The notes under the pieces were generated by a model. It saw only the letters and a list, made by a program, of their open reading frames with translations, was not told the origin of the DNA and made no database searches. A DNA stretch of 64,000 nucleotides, taken from NCBI GenBank assembly GCA_977006965.1, contig OZ345375.1, positions 1,736,001-1,800,000 on the forward strand, read 5' to 3'. The translations under genes were made by a program, and so were the position numbers. Positions 61,568 to 64,000 of the stretch are shown here, piece by piece. The first letter of the stretch is position 1. Every line of letters begins with the position of its first letter. The stretch comes from Phymatolithon calcareum (lineage: Eukaryota > Rhodophyta > Florideophyceae > Hapalidiales).

Positions 61568-62881
61568 TCAGTCATCATGTTCTGCGTCCTCACCTCCTTC
61601 GCTTTTTCCACTCGAATCGTCTTGTTTGTTATTTTCCCTCCTCTCGTTCAGTACCTTTTGAATCCATCTTGAGTCATCACTGAACACCTTATCCGCCTTG
61701 CCGTCCCCAAGCCCCTTTACGCCCCATAGAAGCGATTTGAGTCCAATGGCAATCTCAACGAACGCCACTACTATAACCACATCTACCAACTCCTTGACTG
61801 AGTTGAATGTCGACACGTCCATCTTGTACCAAAGTTGTGCCACTGCGATGACCACAGACAGAAGCAACGGAAAAATCGAAAGATGCTCCACCACCAGAAA
61901 TAAGACATGTGCGAACGCCGAGCCTTCCTCATCTTTCTCGTGTACCGCACGCTGGTCCTCACCAACAATTGCATTTCCGACATGGAGTGGTGCAAATGCA
62001 AGCTGACAATCCAGCTCATCGACGTCCATGTTTGCACTTTCATCAACAACCTCTCCGTAACGGTATCGATTAAGAAACTTTTGCTGCGATCTCAGCTCTG
62101 GCGTCGGTTCTCTCTCCATCTCTTCAAACATCGAAGAAGAAGTTCGGGACTCATCTTTCAACAATGTTTCCATGAAATAAATTGGCCGAAAAAGATACGG
62201 AATATCCTTAAAAAATTCCACAGCAAACCCCAACGACATGAAGAGTGTAACACAGACAGATATGATCAGTCCCCAACCAACACAGAATCCCATCACTCCA
62301 ACACTCAGCGCTCTGTTTTCTTCAATTGCTCTTCTTGCCACATTTTCACTCACTGCCTCGGACACCCACCACCACCTCTGCCGCCACCCAACAAGTACAA
62401 ATGAGCATCCTGCTGTAACAATCAGAAACAGCGTCTCCCAGTGTGGTCGACTCGAGCCATCAGCCTTGCGACCGGACGCAGAGAATGGTATCCATTCCGT
62501 GCGACTTTGCGCTGCACACATCAACGTGTACATCACATCAATTAGCATTTCCGAGAAACCGATCATCAGAATACAAGGCGGCACAAACTGTAGCCACTCG
62601 AGCCGTATCCTAAGAGCTGTTCGCAACTGCACAAACGACAACACTTCTGAAGCTCCTATGACAATCACCTCTGCAACTTCCAGTCCAAGCAGAATGCACA
62701 CCTTTCGGTACGAGATGCGACACGGATCTGCAGACTCCATCACAAGAGTACCCTGCATGGCAGCAATCAGTATGGACAGAAACGCTAAAACGGTGGGCCA
62801 GCTCAGTGCTGATTTGGAGCCGCCCACGACGGTGTGGGCGGCGGTAGAAAGTACTCCATAGTCCATAGGCAATGGCGCCAT
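61568..62881 (-). CDS. Unknown multi-pass membrane protein, 437 residues
   Basis: ATG at 62881 (MAPLPMDYGVLSTAAH) is preferred; the frame is open 91 codons further upstream, but that part is Ser/Thr-rich and less likely coding. Hydrophobic segments: VLAFLSILIAAMQGTLV (near 29-45), the region of VCILLGLEVAEVIVIGA (60-80), a helix around FVPPCILMIGFSEMLIDVM, LFLIVTAGCSFVLVGW, SVGVMGFCVGWGLIISVCV, and two C-terminal helices (HVLFLVVEHLSIFPLLLSVV, VDVVIVVAFVEIAIGLKSLL). That gives about seven spans. An acidic cytosolic loop lies between helices 5 and 6 and a charged tail ends DDSSGKSEGGEDAEHDD. No family recognised. Confidence 0.75.
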   Translation of the reverse strand: MAPLPMDYGVLSTAAHTVVGGSKSALSWPTVLAFLSILIAAMQGTLVMESADPCRISYRKVCILLGLEVAEVIVIGASEVLSFVQLRTALRIRLEWLQFVPPCILMIGFSEMLIDVMYTLMCAAQSRTEWIPFSASGRKADGSSRPHWETLFLIVTAGCSFVLVGWRQRWWWVSEAVSENVARRAIEENRALSVGVMGFCVGWGLIISVCVTLFMSLGFAVEFFKDIPYLFRPIYFMETLLKDESRTSSSMFEEMEREPTPELRSQQKFLNRYRYGEVVDESANMDVDELDCQLAFAPLHVGNAIVGEDQRAVHEKDEEGSAFAHVLFLVVEHLSIFPLLLSVVIAVAQLWYKMDVSTFNSVKELVDVVIVVAFVEIAIGLKSLLWGVKGLGDGKADKVFSDDSRWIQKVLNERRENNKQDDSSGKSEGGEDAEHDD

Positions 62882-64000
62882 AGCGTAAACGTGTGGTGTA
62901 GTTCTGCGTGAGTTGTTGAGTTTCGCAACGCGATCAGCCTTATGATTTCGATTGACAGCAGGTCCAGAACAGTAACGGGAAGCGAGCGGCAGTTGATGTG
63001 AAAAACGTGAAAAGCGAAGACAGTGACTGAGAGTGAGATTGTGCGGGCTCACGCCGGTGACGATTGAGGCGATTGACGTTGGGATCGACGGGTTTGTGAG
63101 CGCAAGCTCACTGAGCAACGGGGAATATGTGTTGGAAAATGTGGGAGTGATCATGTGACGTACAGTATGGGCGCAGGTTCTGGTGCGACGTTCAAAACAC
63201 TACAGCTCACGTCGAGGAGATTCGTGGGAGCGGATGAGGACCGGTACACGTGCATGTGTCTAAACATACAGATATTTGGCAGTGCTAGTTCCATCAACGT
63301 GAAAGAAACAACAAACGACCTCGTTCAAGTGTTCCACTAATCGGCGCCGATTGGTGGGGATCGATGTAAGCTGTATGTTTAGGGTTCTCATCTGGGCTAC
63401 TAGCAAGTAGATTTTTATTGATTGCTAGATACAGTGCAATTCGATTTGCAAGTAGCAGTCCCGGCGATTGTCTGCAAGTTGTATTGCAAGTTGATAGCCT
63501 GCATTTATGACATGGGCCACGTCACGAAGCGCTGTATCCACACGTGGACTGAACGCCACGTCAGTACTGTAAACACTTGAATTGGTGCTCTACGTTTGTG
63601 ACTATGATGGATTCGGCATAATACGTACCGAGATGGTACAGTATAAATTAGAGAGTGCATGACATGCACTACATTGTGTCCGCTCAACACAGTCAAACAT
63701 TTTGCAATTCGTATTGCAAGTAGGCGGGTTTTTTGCAGTCCCACTCCAGTACAAGTAGATTGCAGTATACTGCAAGTCCAGTATACTGGATAGGACCCCT
63801 GGTTCTCATAGTAAAAAACTGGTGAGCAGATACAGACTTTCGGGTCGTGAGGGAGTTTCACTGCGTTCAAAATGATAGACGCAAGACGGTTAACTCTGCG
63901 GTCGAGCTGTACTATGGTCTCAGAATAGAAATCGATATGCTATTCGTCAAGGTCTTCTTATCACGGGGTCAGGACCACGTCCTTCTTTTTCGAATGGGTC
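62882..64000. other. Intergenic to window end, no gene recognised
   Basis: The first 270 bp are the upstream region of the membrane protein. From 63400 to 63790 short repeats of ATTGCAAGT / TACTGCAAGT and a palindrome GTGCATGACATGCAC (near 63655-63669) recur; these may belong to a transposon end. Confidence 0.4.

Noticed and set aside
1-64000. CRISPR arrays, operons, bacterial promoters or ribosome binding sites
   Set aside because: The window is nuclear eukaryotic DNA; no regularly spaced direct repeats of CRISPR type exist and gene spacing is not operonic.
1-64000. tRNA and rRNA genes
   Set aside because: Scanned for GGTTCGAATCC-type T-loops and conserved rRNA stretches; the few GTTCGA hits lie in coding sequence or lack the rest of a cloverleaf. 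Intron-containing tRNAs could still be missed.

Overview
The window is eukaryotic nuclear DNA, most likely from a florideophyte-type red alga. The strongest evidence is a gene for an R-phycoerythrin gamma linker subunit (37907-38869, minus) carrying its own transit-peptide-like N-terminus; phycobiliprotein gamma chains are nuclear genes of red algae. The other recognisable genes are ordinary eukaryotic housekeeping genes. They are compact and nearly all single-exon: only the fructose-bisphosphate aldolase shows a clear 93-bp GT-AG intron, and one broken transporter shows a second. Intron-poor genes grouped in islands between long repeat-rich tracts fit what is known of genomes such as Chondrus; the species itself is not proven by this window.

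Layout. A DYRK1-type protein kinase runs off the left edge (minus, 1-1807). From 1.8 to 14 kb the DNA is mostly repeats: foldback palindromes, LINE debris, and a complete-looking PIF/Harbinger DNA transposon (6593-9758) with 10-bp terminal inverted repeats, a TTA target duplication and both genes (SANT/Myb-like protein and DDE transposase). A small gene group follows: an unknown membrane protein (15051-15824), tRNase Z (16415-18088, minus) and a type II peroxiredoxin (20641-21225). From 21 to 28.8 kb there are again LINE fragments and foldback elements.

A dense island spans 28.8-38.9 kb: a long MSP-domain protein, mitochondrial ribosomal protein bL19, an unknown basic protein, an RRM-like protein and the phycoerythrin gamma chain. 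After a pseudogene- and LINE-rich gap (39-44.3 kb, with a small cysteine-rich ORF) comes a second island at 44.4-52.2 kb: plastid-type class I aldolase, a protein with two tandem GNAAP-motif repeats, and a P4-ATPase lipid flippase. The remainder (52.3-64 kb) is repeats and relics (hAT transposase, SLC45/sucrose-transporter-like pseudogene) and one intact unknown multi-pass membrane protein (61568-62881, minus).

The genes do not form one pathway; this is a normal chromosomal mixture of signalling, tRNA maturation, redox defence, organelle translation, light harvesting, carbon metabolism and membrane lipid asymmetry. The most informative unusual features are the intact Harbinger element, three LINE 3'-end families with recurring tails, a long inverted duplication able to make a hairpin RNA, and several fragments of cellular genes, including a piece of the window's own flippase gene copied about 2.3 kb beyond its 3' end.
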